A stretch of DNA of 15,022 nt from Halovenus sp. GTDB taxonomy: Archaea; Halobacteriota; Halobacteria; Halobacteriales; Haloarculaceae. The position numbers were made by a program, and so were the translations under genes. Positions within the stretch are counted from its first letter, which is position 1. Each line of letters opens with the position of its first letter. Under the pieces are notes generated by a model. The model did no database searches, was not told the DNA's origin, and saw only the letters and a program-made list of their open reading frames with translations. The stretch lies in NCBI GenBank assembly GCA_028275145.1, contig JAQCNG010000176.1:1-15022 (forward strand). The letters run 5' to 3'. Positions 7,179 through 14,242 of this stretch are shown piece by piece.

Positions 7179-7226
7179 ATGAACGACGACTGTTTCGATA
7201 TCAGAGCTGAATTGAATCACAGATGA
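7179..7226 (+). CDS. Possible 15-codon upstream ORF overlapping the histidine kinase start
   Basis: ATG at 7179 opens a 15-residue frame ([15 protein letters not shown]). Its TGA overlaps the kinase ATG as ATGA at 7223-7226. A GTTTTGATG stretch at 7152-7160 is about the right distance upstream to act as TATA, which would make this the first, leaderless codon. It could be a leader peptide used for translational coupling, or simply chance. There is no homology support. Confidence 0.3.
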   Translation: MNDDCFDIRAELNHR

Positions 7227-9070
7227 CCGAGATACTGACACAGGTAGCGCCGGCGACGCTCGGATACGCAGCCGTGTTCGGACTCGCCGGCCTCGCCTGT
7301 CTCGCCAGTATTCCGCGCGCACAGCAGGTCGAGAAGCCGGACGTGCGCCGTGGACTCGTCTGGTTGCTCCTCACCTCGGGTGGGTGGGCGCTTTTCAAAC
7401 TCGGCTTTCTGCTCAGTCCCGGTCCCCGACTGGTGGAGGAGGCGATGTACACCATCGGACTGGCGGTCGGTTTCGGCACCGTCTGGGCGTGGCTGTACTT
7501 CTGTTCGGCCTACACCGGTCGGACCTACCACCGGCGTCCGAGATTCCGGCAGTTGGGGCTCGGCATCTTCGCGGCGGTGGTGACGGCGAAGCTCACAAAT
7601 CCGATTCACGGGCAGTACTTTACCCTGGAGGAAGCAACGACACCGTTTAGCTATCTCGCGGTCAACCACGGCCCTATCCACTGGGTCGCAACGGGGCTGT
7701 CGTACACACTCGCGGCCGTGGGCCTGTTCATGCTGTACGAGCTGTACGCCGAGTCGGGGTACAACACGCGGCCGCTCGCGGCGCTCTCGGTGTTGCTCGG
7801 GCTCCCGGTGCTCCTCGACCTGCTCGCGCTGTGGACGCCGCTGATCGAGATTATCTACGCGCCGCTGGGGGTCGCCGCGTTCACCGTCGGTGTCCTCTTT
7901 GTATTCGAGCGGCGCTTTCTCGCCGTTCAGGAGGCCGGCGAGGACGACGGGCCGGCGGTGTTTCTCGACAGCAACGGCCGGGTCCAGGACTACACGCCGG
8001 CGGCAAAAACGGCGTTTCCCGAACTCAGGGACGGCCTCGGTCGGCCACTCGACGAGGTGGCACCGGCGTTGAGAGCCGTCTCCGAGGGCGGCGAGCAGGT
8101 CGTCGAGGCCGAGCGAGACAGCGGCGTTCGGTACTACATGGCCGCGACCAGTCAGATCGAACTGGGCGAGGTCGGCGGGCAGATGCTGGTGCTGTCGGAC
8201 GTGACAGCCGCGGAGCGCCGCCGTCGGGAGCTGGCCCGGCACAACAAGCAACTCGAGGAGTTCGCCAGCGCGCTCACCCACGAACTGCGCAACGTCATCC
8301 AGATTATCGACAGTCGGCTGGCGGTCGCAGACGCCCGGATGGACGCCGAGAACGAGCCGGTGGCCCACGAGTCAGTCGAGCGGGCCGGGGAGATGACCGA
8401 CCGGATGTCCGGTCTGGTCGACGACTTCCGGTCACTGGCCCGGTACGGACAGACCGTCGAACAGGTCCGGCCGGCCGGGTTCGAGTCCGCCGTCAGAGAC
8501 GCCTGGACGAGTGCCGACACCGGCGAGTTGACCCTGACCGTCGAGGGCGAGGCAACAATCGACGCAGACCCCGGTCGACTGCGGCAGTTGCTGGTCAACG
8601 CCTTCGAGTTCGCGCGTCACAACGGCGCGAACGTGGTCCGTGCCGAACCGCTCGCGGACGGGTTCGCCATCACCGAGGACGGCGACTCCCCGACGGGCGA
8701 CACCTCGCGGTACTTCGCGTTCGGTGAGGCGGTACCGGACGCCGAGTCCGGGATGAAGCTGCCGAACGTCAGGGCGTTCGCCCGCGTCCACGGCTGGACG
8801 GTCGACATCGACACCGACTACGACCGGGGAACGCGGCTGGTCGTCCAGGGGGTTTCGGTCCGGGCGTCACCGTCGGACCGGTTGGCCGTGGCCGCCAGCA
8901 GCGCGCCGGTCCCCCGCGACGGTGTCGCCGGTGACGGGTCGGCCACGGGCGGTGAGGCCGCGACGAGTACCGAACCGGCAGTGACCGGTGAGACTGCCGC
9001 TGACGACGAGTCCGCCGAAACCGACGAGACGGTCGACCCGTCAGGCCCGTCGAAAGGAACAGGAATTTAA
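7223..9070 (+). CDS. Membrane histidine kinase: 7TM N-terminus, PAS-like linker, HisKA, degenerate ATPase domain
   Basis: This 615-residue sensor kinase has seven hydrophobic segments in residues 1-230, including the TNPIH loop (125-129) typical of histidine-kinase N-terminal 7TM sensors. A PAS-like segment follows at about 240-330. HisKA has the phospho-acceptor His353 in SALTHELRN. The HATPase region (445-545) keeps an N-box ([16 protein letters not shown], Asn459). Its nucleotide-lid boxes are weak: [10 protein letters not shown] instead of D-x-G-x-G, and [17 protein letters not shown] instead of GTGFGL. It may therefore phosphorylate poorly, or bind ATP differently. The last 65 residues are a Thr/Glu/Gly-rich disordered tail. 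No response regulator gene is adjacent, so it looks like an orphan kinase. The start is set by the overlapping ATGA of a possible leader ORF. Confidence 0.9.
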   Translation: MTEILTQVAPATLGYAAVFGLAGLACLASIPRAQQVEKPDVRRGLVWLLLTSGGWALFKLGFLLSPGPRLVEEAMYTIGLAVGFGTVWAWLYFCSAYTGRTYHRRPRFRQLGLGIFAAVVTAKLTNPIHGQYFTLEEATTPFSYLAVNHGPIHWVATGLSYTLAAVGLFMLYELYAESGYNTRPLAALSVLLGLPVLLDLLALWTPLIEIIYAPLGVAAFTVGVLFVFERRFLAVQEAGEDDGPAVFLDSNGRVQDYTPAAKTAFPELRDGLGRPLDEVAPALRAVSEGGEQVVEAERDSGVRYYMAATSQIELGEVGGQMLVLSDVTAAERRRRELARHNKQLEEFASALTHELRNVIQIIDSRLAVADARMDAENEPVAHESVERAGEMTDRMSGLVDDFRSLARYGQTVEQVRPAGFESAVRDAWTSADTGELTLTVEGEATIDADPGRLRQLLVNAFEFARHNGANVVRAEPLADGFAITEDGDSPTGDTSRYFAFGEAVPDAESGMKLPNVRAFARVHGWTVDIDTDYDRGTRLVVQGVSVRASPSDRLAVAASSAPVPRDGVAGDGSATGGEAATSTEPAVTGETAADDESAETDETVDPSGPSKGTGI

Positions 9071-9071
9071 A
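9066..9071 (+). promoter_or_regulatory. TATA box of the rpl39e operon
   Basis: TTTAAA overlaps the histidine kinase stop codon (9068-9070) and is centred 29 nt upstream of the rpl39e ATG at 9097. An interrupted palindrome GTACA-GT-TGTAC lies between them at 9082-9093, around the expected transcription start. It could be an operator, but no known regulator is implied. Confidence 0.65.
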
Positions 9072-9096
9072 CGGCGACAGGGTACAGTTGTACACT

Positions 9097-9249
9097 ATGG
9101 GCAAGAAATCGAAGGCCAAGAAAAAGCGACTAGCGAAGTTGGAGCGGCAGAACCAGCGGGTCCCAGCGTGGGTCATGATGAAGACCGACCGCGAGGTCGT
9201 CCGGAACCCCAAACAGCGCAGTTGGCGGCGTAGCGACACCGACGAATGA
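9097..9249 (+). CDS. rpl39e: Large ribosomal subunit protein L39e
   Basis: This 50-residue, strongly basic protein starts [20 protein letters not shown], then [13 protein letters not shown] and [14 protein letters not shown]. These are the standard features of archaeal L39e: a Lys-rich N-terminal helix, a central V-P-x-W-V-M-x-K-T, and a C-terminal N-x-K-R-R-x-W-R-R-type block. It lines the peptide exit tunnel of the 50S subunit. It is the first gene of a compact operon with rpl31e and aIF6, an order common in archaea. Its stop overlaps the rpl31e start (ATGA, 9246-9249). Confidence 0.96.
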   Translation: MGKKSKAKKKRLAKLERQNQRVPAWVMMKTDREVVRNPKQRSWRRSDTDE

Positions 9250-9524
9250 GCGCCGGAGACTTCGAGGAGCGGGTGGTCACGGTCCCGCTTCGTGACGTGC
9301 AGGCTGGCTCGAGAACAGGCCGAGCGGGCAGGGCGATGGGTATCGTCCGCGAGCATCTCGCCCAGCACTTCTCGGTCGAGGAGGACGCCGTCCGGCTCGA
9401 CCCCTCCATCAACGAGGCGGTGTGGGCAAAGGGGCGTGCGAACCCGCCGAGCAAACTCCGGGTCCGGGCCGCCCGCTTCGACGAGGAGGGCGAGAGCGTC
9501 GTCGAGGCCGAGCCCGCCGAGTAA
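9246..9524 (+). CDS. rpl31e: Large ribosomal subunit protein L31e
   Basis: This 92-residue ribosomal protein L31e sits near the tunnel exit of the 50S subunit. It shows [14 protein letters not shown] at the start, [17 protein letters not shown] in the middle, and [27 protein letters not shown] at the end, all expected for the archaeal family. The ATG overlaps the rpl39e stop by 4 nt, suggesting coupled translation by termination and re-initiation. The next gene starts 2 nt after its stop. Confidence 0.96.
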   Translation: MSAGDFEERVVTVPLRDVQAGSRTGRAGRAMGIVREHLAQHFSVEEDAVRLDPSINEAVWAKGRANPPSKLRVRAARFDEEGESVVEAEPAE

Positions 9525-9526
9525 GC

Positions 9527-10195
9527 GTGCTCAGGGCCGCCTTCTCCGGGTCGTCGTACGTCGGGGTGTTCGCCCGCGCAACCGACGACTGCCTGCTCGT
9601 TCGCTCCGATATCGGCGACGACCTGCAGGAGGCGGTCGGCGCGGAACTGGGTGTGCCCGCCGTGTCGACGACTGTCGGCGGGTCCGGCACGGTCGGTGCC
9701 CTCGCTGTCGGTAACGAGAACGGCCTGCTGGTCAGTAGCCGCGCCACCGACCGCGAACACGAGCGTATCGCCGAGGCGACCGACCGCTCCGTTGTCGAGT
9801 TGCCCGGTCGCATCAACGCCGCCGGCAACGTGGTGCTCGCCAACGACACCGGTGCCTACGTCCACCCCGACCTGAGCCGCGAGGCCGTCCAGGCGGTGAA
9901 AGACGCCCTCGCGGTGCCCGTCCAGCGCGGCGATATCGCCGGTGTCCACACCGTCGGTACCGCCGCCGTCGCGACCAACCGTGGCGTGCTCTGTCATCCA
10001 AAGGCCACCGACCAGACGCTCGACGAACTCGAGGAACTGCTCGATGTTCCCGCCGACATCGGGACCATCAACTACGGCGGCCCGCTCGTCGGGTCGGGAC
10101 TGCTCGCCAACGACACCGGCTACGTCGTCGGCGAGGCCACGACCGGGCCGGAACTCGGCCGCATCGACGCCGCGCTGGGCTACGCCGCCGACTAG
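9527..10195 (+). CDS. eif6: Translation initiation factor aIF6 (ribosome anti-association factor)
   Basis: This 222-residue archaeal IF6 binds the 50S subunit and blocks premature joining with 30S. It begins with GTG as (M)[20 protein letters not shown]. The family's repeated blocks are plain: [66 protein letters not shown] and [41 protein letters not shown]. These repeats make the pentein ring. The GTG at 9527, 2 nt after the L31e stop, gives the standard N-terminus; longer readings overlap rpl31e. In many archaea L18a, prefoldin alpha and ftsY follow this gene, but here the operon ends and a 610-bp non-coding region begins. Confidence 0.96.
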   Translation: MLRAAFSGSSYVGVFARATDDCLLVRSDIGDDLQEAVGAELGVPAVSTTVGGSGTVGALAVGNENGLLVSSRATDREHERIAEATDRSVVELPGRINAAGNVVLANDTGAYVHPDLSREAVQAVKDALAVPVQRGDIAGVHTVGTAAVATNRGVLCHPKATDQTLDELEELLDVPADIGTINYGGPLVGSGLLANDTGYVVGEATTGPELGRIDAALGYAAD

Positions 10196-10266
10196 CGGTC
10201 CGACCGGGCTGCCCAGGCGGCAAAGACGCCACCTGAACCGATTTCTCACCGGGTACACGAGAACAC

Positions 10267-10286
10267 GCCCGTCACTCGCCACGGGC
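10267..10286 (+). terminator. Hairpin downstream of aIF6
   Basis: GCCCGT (10267-10272) and ACGGGC (10281-10286) are perfect arms around an 8-nt loop, about 70 nt past the aIF6 stop. There is no T-run, so a role in ending or protecting the operon transcript is only possible. Confidence 0.3.
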
Positions 10287-10440
10287 ACGACTGGGGAGAC
10301 AGGGAGGGCCAGACAGGAATCCGAGAGCGACTCGAAACGGTCCCGGGGTGCGGGAGAGTAGGGATGGTGGTGCAGAGATTGCGGGGGAACGCAAGGGGAG
10401 TGGTAGGTTGGAGATGGGGGAAAGTGGGTGGAGGTAGTCG

Positions 10441-10517
10441 GTTGCACCCGAACGGGTGCAACTGATTGTACGGCGAACAGTTATAAGTATCTTCTGCCGC
10501 AGGTATCAGAGGTGATA
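10441..10517 (+). promoter_or_regulatory. Promoter-like module A: palindrome, 21-nt spacer, TATAAG, conserved start-site element
   Basis: A perfect 9-bp inverted repeat, GTTGCACCC and GGGTGCAAC around GAAC, spans 10441-10462. TATAAG follows at 10482-10487, exactly 21 nt after GGGTGCA. TCAGAGGTGATA at 10506-10517 covers the predicted transcription start. The same parts recur with the same spacing in module B. This looks like an operator placed upstream of a TATA promoter reading rightward. Confidence 0.6.
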
Positions 10518-10610
10518 CGTGGTCACCGTCAGAGCACGTCGCGTCGGGCAGTCACGCGCCGCTGGCGTGGTACTCGAACACACACGCGAGAAAAACGGCA
10601 CGAGAGGTAG
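10512..10610 (+). CDS. Possible 32-codon basic peptide from module A (or a non-coding RNA)
   Basis: GTG at 10512 lies 30 nt after the start of TATAAG, where a leaderless transcript would begin. It opens a frame of 32 residues rich in Arg, His and Thr and ending at TAG 10608-10610. The composition is unlike the acidic neighbours, so coding is doubtful and an RNA product is as likely. Confidence 0.2.
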   Translation: MIRGHRQSTSRRAVTRRWRGTRTHTREKRHER

Positions 10611-10633
10611 TAGGTGGGAGCTAGGGGTGGGAT

Positions 10634-10712
10634 GGGTGACACCCTGAACGGGTGCATCATGCGGTAATCGCTGGGGGTATAAGAACGTTCCTCCGGGTTT
10701 TCAGTAGTGATA
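10634..10712 (+). promoter_or_regulatory. Promoter-like module B: GGGTG half-sites, 21-nt spacer, TATAAG, conserved start-site element
   Basis: GGGTG-A-CACCC (10634-10644) is followed by TGAAC and GGGTGCA (10650-10656), giving three half-sites. TATAAG lies at 10678-10683, again 21 nt after GGGTGCA. TCAGTAGTGATA lies at 10701-10712. Shared with module A: GAACGGGTGCA (11 of 11), TATAAG, TTC-NN-CCG-type bases and TCAG-NN-GTGATA. Transcription would run toward, and antisense to, the 3' end of crtB. Confidence 0.6.
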
Positions 10713-10772
10713 ATAGCTCGAACGTGGTGCCGGGAGGCGTGTGTGACGGAAAGACACGTCGGGGATGCCACT

Positions 10773-10800
10773 GTCGAGAGCGGGTGCTCACACGCTCGAC
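10773..10800 (+). other. Bulged hairpin between module B and crtB
   Basis: GTCGAG-(AG)-CG (10773-10782) pairs with CG-CTCGAC (10793-10800), an 8-bp stem with a 2-nt bulge and a 10-nt loop. It lies 6 nt beyond the crtB stop on the opposite strand. It may be the 3' structure of a short RNA from module B, or part of the crtB 3' end. Confidence 0.35.
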
Positions 10801-10805
10801 GGGAG

Positions 10806-11783
10806 CTATCGTCGGAGTATCCACGCGGCAGGAGAGGGTATCCAGCGGGCACGGCCCTTGTCGACGCGGTCCTCGGGTGCAGGTTCGTCACTCGGGACGG
10901 CACTGACACGCTTGAACACGGTGACAGGGTCGCGGGTCCGGCGCCAGTGCCACCAGGTGCGGGCGATAGTCCAGAGTTTGCGAGAGCGCGACAGCGTCGG
11001 GCGGCCGGAGACGACATCGTAGTCACGGGCACGGATCAGTCGGTGGTGTTCTGCGTACAGCACCGCCGCGAGCAACACGCCGAACTGGCAGTCCTCGGGG
11101 AGTTTCTGGATACCCCGGACGCCGGTCCGGTAGCGTCGCTCGGCGCGGCGCAGTTCGGCGGCGACCGCACTCCGGAGTTCGGCCGTACAGCGCTCGGCCC
11201 GCAGGTCGTCGACGCTGACGCCGTGTTCTCTGAGCGTTTCGAGCGGGAGATACACCCGGTCGAGGTCGTGGATGTCCTCACGGACGTCCCGGATGAAGTT
11301 CGTCAACTGGAACGCCTCGCCGAGTGCCATCGCGTGTGGCCGGACCGACGGGTCTGTGACACCCATGACGGCACTCATCATGTTGCCGACTGCCGCCGCG
11401 GACCCCCGGATGTACCCCTCGACATCGTCGTGGGTCTCGTAACGGTCGGTGTCGATATCTGCCACCATCGCGTCGATGAACGCGTGGACCTCCTCGTCGG
11501 GGATACCGGTTTCCTCGCGGACCTCGGAGAACGCCTCGACGACCGGGTCCTCCGCCGGTTGCCGACCGAGTGCCTCCTCGCGGAGTGTTTCGAGCCGGGC
11601 GCGCTGCTCGGCGGGTGTGCGCTCCTCGTCACCGTCGACCACCTCGTCCGCGATGCGGAAGAAACCGTACAGAACGTAGGTCTGCTCGCGAACCCGCTCG
11701 GGCAACAGTCGGGTCGCGTAGTAGAATGTCCGTCCTGTGTTCCGGTGAATTGATTTCCCCCGGGTTCGCTGCGCCCTGTTCAC
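10806..11783 (-). CDS. crtB: Phytoene synthase (squalene/phytoene synthase family)
   Basis: This 325-residue enzyme condenses two geranylgeranyl diphosphates to phytoene, the first committed step to the C40 and C50 carotenoids (bacterioruberin, retinal precursors) of haloarchaea. Visible motifs are SIHRNTGRTFYYATRLLPERVR at the start and the first Asp-rich motif ADEVVDG (Asp46, Asp50). The second Asp-rich motif is NFIRDVREDIHDLDRVYLP (Asp166, Asp170). Both bind diphosphate through Mg2+. The start codon is GTG at 11783; a TATA-like TTTATG on the minus strand at 11807-11812 is 26-27 nt upstream, giving a leaderless message. No other carotenoid gene is in the window. The related squalene synthases differ in motif context; phytoene synthase is the better call. 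Confidence 0.92.
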   Translation of the reverse strand: MNRAQRTRGKSIHRNTGRTFYYATRLLPERVREQTYVLYGFFRIADEVVDGDEERTPAEQRARLETLREEALGRQPAEDPVVEAFSEVREETGIPDEEVHAFIDAMVADIDTDRYETHDDVEGYIRGSAAAVGNMMSAVMGVTDPSVRPHAMALGEAFQLTNFIRDVREDIHDLDRVYLPLETLREHGVSVDDLRAERCTAELRSAVAAELRRAERRYRTGVRGIQKLPEDCQFGVLLAAVLYAEHHRLIRARDYDVVSGRPTLSRSRKLWTIARTWWHWRRTRDPVTVFKRVSAVPSDEPAPEDRVDKGRARWIPSPAAWILRR

Positions 11784-11806
11784 AGCTTATTGTTAGGCTG
11801 GATTCG

Positions 11807-11823
11807 CATAAAGGTGTCACCTT
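11807..11823 (-). promoter_or_regulatory. crtB core promoter with overlapping palindrome
   Basis: On the minus strand the order is AAGGTG-A-CACCTT (a perfect 6+1+6 palindrome, plus-strand 11811-11823) running directly into TTTATG (11807-11812). The palindrome occupies the BRE position and the first TATA bases, so a protein bound there would block TFB and TBP. The start codon follows 26-27 nt from the TATA centre. Confidence 0.6.
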
Positions 11824-12082
11824 CCCTGTTTGTTTATCTCTCATCTTACATATAGAGACACGAGAACGTTCTGCGAGCCGTGCGTTCAGTGCGTTCCGTA
11901 CCGGCCGGGAGCGGCCCGTGTTGTCCACACGACGCGCAGCGATAGTGTATAACTCTGCGTACACGTCGCGCCGGACACAGCTGCTCGGTCTGTCGAGGTA
12001 CACAGCGACGACAGGGGGCGTGTCCAGCACGACCACGGAGCAGAGACGGGGCGGGCGACCCGGGTGGCGGGCAAACGCGGTG

Positions 12083-12090
12083 CTTACAAG
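12083..12090 (+). promoter_or_regulatory. TATA-like element of the NMD3 gene
   Basis: CTTACAAG is centred 27 nt upstream of the ATG at 12114. This favours that ATG over the in-frame GTG at 12108 as the start of a leaderless message. Confidence 0.5.
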
Positions 12091-12113
12091 CAACGGTTAC
12101 CTACAGTGTGTCG

Positions 12114-13235
12114 ATGAGTCGTTCCAGCGAGTTCTGCCCGCGCTGTGGTGGGGCCGTCGACGGGCAAGCAACGGGGGAGACCGCCCGAGACCGTGCGCTG
12201 TGTAACGACTGCTACCTCGCGGAGTACGACCTGGTGGACGCGCCCGAGCGCGTGGAGGTGCAGGTCTGTGCGCAGTGTGGGGCCGTCCAGCGCGGGAACC
12301 GCTGGGTCGACGTCGGGGCGCAGGACTACACCGACGTCGCCATCGACGAGGTCACCGAGGCGCTGGGCGTCCACGTCGACGCCACGGAGGTGTCCTGGCA
12401 GGTCGCCCCGGAGCAGGTCGACGAGACGACAATCCGGATGCACTGCCAGTTCACCGGGAGACTCCGTGGTCGACCGCTCACCGAGGAGGTTGTCGTGCCG
12501 GTGAAACTCGGGCGGGGCACCTGCGAGCGGTGTGGCCGCATCGCCGGCGGTTCCTACGCCAGCATCGTGCAGGTGCGTGCCTACGACCGCAGCCCCGACG
12601 ACGACGAGTGTGACCGCGCCGCCGAGATTGCCCACGAACTGGTCGCCACGCACGAGGCCGACGGTGACCGCGAGGCGTTCGTCACCGAGGTGGGCGACGT
12701 CGAGGGTGGGCTCGACATCCGGCTGTCGACGACACAGCTCGGCGAGCAGGTCGCGCGTCGACTCGTCGCGGAGTGTGGCGGCTCCTACACCACCCACGAG
12801 ACGCTCGTCACCGAGGACGAGGACGGCAACGGGGTCTACCGGCTCACCTTCGCCGTCCGACTCCCACCGTACCGCCCTGGCGAGGTGATCGACCCCGGGG
12901 ACGGCGAGGGACCGGTGCTCGTCCGAAACGCACACGACCGTCTCACCGGCCTCCGTCTGGGGACCGGCGAACTGTACGAGACGCAGTACGACGACGACGA
13001 GGCCCCGGACGCCCGCCGACTCGGCCGGCGCGAGGACGCCGAGGAGACGACGGTTGTCGCCGTCACGGACGAACACGCCGTGCAGGTGCTCGACCCACAG
13101 ACCTACGAGACTGTCACCGTCGCCCGTCCGCCGGACCTCGACCCCGACACCAAGACGGTGCCCGTTATCCGGGCAGACGGGGCGGTTCACATCCTGCCGC
13201 CGGCCGAGGACACGGCACGCGCAGACGGGGGCTGA
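12114..13235 (+). CDS. nmd3: NMD3-family ribosomal 60S/50S biogenesis protein
   Basis: This 373-residue archaeal homologue of NMD3 has an N-terminal region with four Cys-x-x-Cys pairs: CPRCG, CNDC, CAQCG and CERCG, which would hold two zinc ions. Eukaryotic NMD3 is the adaptor for export of 60S subunits. Archaea have no nucleus, so the archaeal protein probably acts in large-subunit maturation, perhaps together with aIF6. Later parts are an OB-like and SH3-like acidic segment (LTFAVRLPPYRPGEVI onward). The protein ends at about PVIRADGAVHILPP. The ATG at 12114 was chosen over GTG 12108 because of TATA spacing; the longer form would add only two residues. Confidence 0.9.
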   Translation: MSRSSEFCPRCGGAVDGQATGETARDRALCNDCYLAEYDLVDAPERVEVQVCAQCGAVQRGNRWVDVGAQDYTDVAIDEVTEALGVHVDATEVSWQVAPEQVDETTIRMHCQFTGRLRGRPLTEEVVVPVKLGRGTCERCGRIAGGSYASIVQVRAYDRSPDDDECDRAAEIAHELVATHEADGDREAFVTEVGDVEGGLDIRLSTTQLGEQVARRLVAECGGSYTTHETLVTEDEDGNGVYRLTFAVRLPPYRPGEVIDPGDGEGPVLVRNAHDRLTGLRLGTGELYETQYDDDEAPDARRLGRREDAEETTVVAVTDEHAVQVLDPQTYETVTVARPPDLDPDTKTVPVIRADGAVHILPPAEDTARADGG

Positions 13236-13256
13236 CCGGCGTCGCTGGACCACCAC

Positions 13257-13262
13257 TATTAA
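13257..13262 (+). promoter_or_regulatory. TATA box of birA
   Basis: TATTAA is centred 26 nt upstream of the birA ATG at 13285, in an otherwise GC-rich 49-bp gap after NMD3. It fits a leaderless birA transcript independent of NMD3. Confidence 0.6.
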
Positions 13263-13284
13263 CCGACGGTCCGTAGCGCCGCCT

Positions 13285-14211
13285 ATGCAGGAGACACGCA
13301 TCCGGATACTCGATGCACTCGCGGAGAGGCCAGTCGCCGGTCCGGACCTCGCAGACCGGCTCAGCGTCTCGCGTGCGGCGGTCTGGAAACACATCGAGGA
13401 ACTGCGCGGGATGGGGTTCGAGATAGCCGGCGGCGACAACGGGTACGAGCTTTGTTCGATTCCGGAGTTCGGCCCGGCCATCGCGTTCGGCCTCGATGCG
13501 CCCCTCGACGTCGAGTATCACGACAGCATCGACAGCACGAACCGGCGGGCCCGCGGCCTTGCGGCGGCCGGCCGGGAGCGTGTCGTCGTGGTGGCCGACG
13601 AGCAGACCGGCGGCCGGGGCCGTCTCGACCGGACGTGGGCCTCGCCGGGCGGCGGCATCTGGCTCTCGGTGCTCGTCAGACCCGGGGTGCCGGCGGCGCA
13701 CGCGCCGGTGTACACGCTCGCGGCGGCCGTGGCGACGACCCGCGCGGTCCGCGAGGCCGGCGTCGAGGCGAGTATCAAGTGGCCAAACGACGTGCTCGTC
13801 GGCGGGCAGAAACTCGCGGGCATTCTCACCGAGATGGAGGGCGAGGCCGACCGCATCGGGTGGCTCGTCGTCGGTATCGGGCTGAACGCGAACGTCGACC
13901 CCGGCGAGGTGCCAGCCGAGGGTGTCACCAGTCTCCGGGCCGAGCGTGGCGACGTCGACCGCCGGGTGCTGACCCAGCGACTCCTCGAGGAGTTCGACCA
14001 CCTCCACCGCAACCACGGGGCGGTCCTGCCCGCGTGGCGCGAGTACGCCGACACGCTCGGCCGGCGGGTCCGCGTCGAGACGGGCGGCCGGACCGTCGAG
14101 GGGGAGGCTGTCGATATCGAGTTCCCCGGAGGCCTCGAAATCGACACCGGCAACGGCACGGTGACCGTCGCCGCGGGTGACTGCGAGCATCTCCGGCCCA
14201 CCGGAGAGTGA
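13285..14211 (+). CDS. birA: Bifunctional biotin operon repressor-type biotin-[acetyl-CoA-carboxylase] ligase
   Basis: This 308-residue enzyme attaches biotin to carboxylase carrier domains through biotinyl-5'-AMP. Residues 1-60 form a winged helix-turn-helix (ADRLSVSRAAVWKHIEELRGMGFEI), so it is the BirA type with a DNA-binding domain and may also repress genes. The catalytic part has DSIDSTN (80-86), the ATP/biotin loop TGGRGRLDRTW (108-118) and KWPNDVLVGGQKLAGIL (165-181), then VGIGLNANV. The C-terminal 50 residues are the usual SH3-like cap. No biotin synthesis or carboxylase gene is in the window. Length fits the family, and a TATA box at the right distance supports the start. Confidence 0.95.
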   Translation: MQETRIRILDALAERPVAGPDLADRLSVSRAAVWKHIEELRGMGFEIAGGDNGYELCSIPEFGPAIAFGLDAPLDVEYHDSIDSTNRRARGLAAAGRERVVVVADEQTGGRGRLDRTWASPGGGIWLSVLVRPGVPAAHAPVYTLAAAVATTRAVREAGVEASIKWPNDVLVGGQKLAGILTEMEGEADRIGWLVVGIGLNANVDPGEVPAEGVTSLRAERGDVDRRVLTQRLLEEFDHLHRNHGAVLPAWREYADTLGRRVRVETGGRTVEGEAVDIEFPGGLEIDTGNGTVTVAAGDCEHLRPTGE

Positions 14212-14221
14212 GCGGTAAGTA
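14212..14221 (+). promoter_or_regulatory. TATA-like element for larB
   Basis: The purine-rich GGTAAGTAAG directly after the birA stop contains AAGTAAG, about 27 nt upstream of the larB ATG at 14243. It is a weak match; larB may also be read from the birA transcript. Confidence 0.35.
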
Positions 14222-14242
14222 AGAGGCAGACAAACGGCGGGT

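Larger units (their letters stand above)
10196..10805. other. 610-bp gene-poor region between aIF6 and crtB
   Basis: No convincing protein gene was found on either strand. The long minus-strand frame across 9173-10447 is antisense to aIF6 and Pro/His-rich, hence spurious. A 6-bp hairpin GCCCGT/ACGGGC lies at 10267-10286. A G-rich, C-poor tract runs from about 10340 to 10440. The region also contains two related promoter-like modules (10441-10517 and 10634-10712), a possible 32-codon ORF, a G-quadruplex-type tract (10616-10636) and a bulged hairpin (10773-10800). Confidence 0.8.
11784..12113. other. 330-bp divergent intergenic region between crtB and NMD3
   Basis: No gene is supported on either strand; a 154-residue minus-strand reading has a mixed, non-haloarchaeal composition. 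The part next to crtB (11784-11870) is clearly AT-richer than its surroundings. It holds the crtB TATA and palindrome plus a second AT-rich element, CTTACATATAGAG, at about 11845-11857. On the minus strand this reads CTCTATATGTAAG and could be a second, distal crtB promoter. The NMD3 TATA lies near the other end. Nothing else was recognised. Confidence 0.7.

Noticed and set aside
9173..10447. 424-residue minus-strand ORF across L31e and aIF6
   Set aside because: It is antisense to two clearly identified genes; its composition simply mirrors their codons and its N-terminal part is a Pro/His-rich reading of the G-rich tract.
10196..10805. tRNA or other structured RNA gene in the long gap
   Set aside because: I looked for an acceptor stem, T-loop and anticodon arrangement and saw none; hairpins there do not form a cloverleaf.
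10707..11753. 348-residue plus-strand ORF across crtB
   Set aside because: Beyond the first 30 codons it is the antisense of crtB, whose Asp-rich motifs and promoter are clear. Only its start region is of interest, as a possible RNA start.
11629..12093. 154-residue minus-strand ORF upstream of crtB
   Set aside because: It has mixed non-acidic composition, no recognisable domain, spans the crtB promoter and overlaps the crtB N-terminus in another frame.
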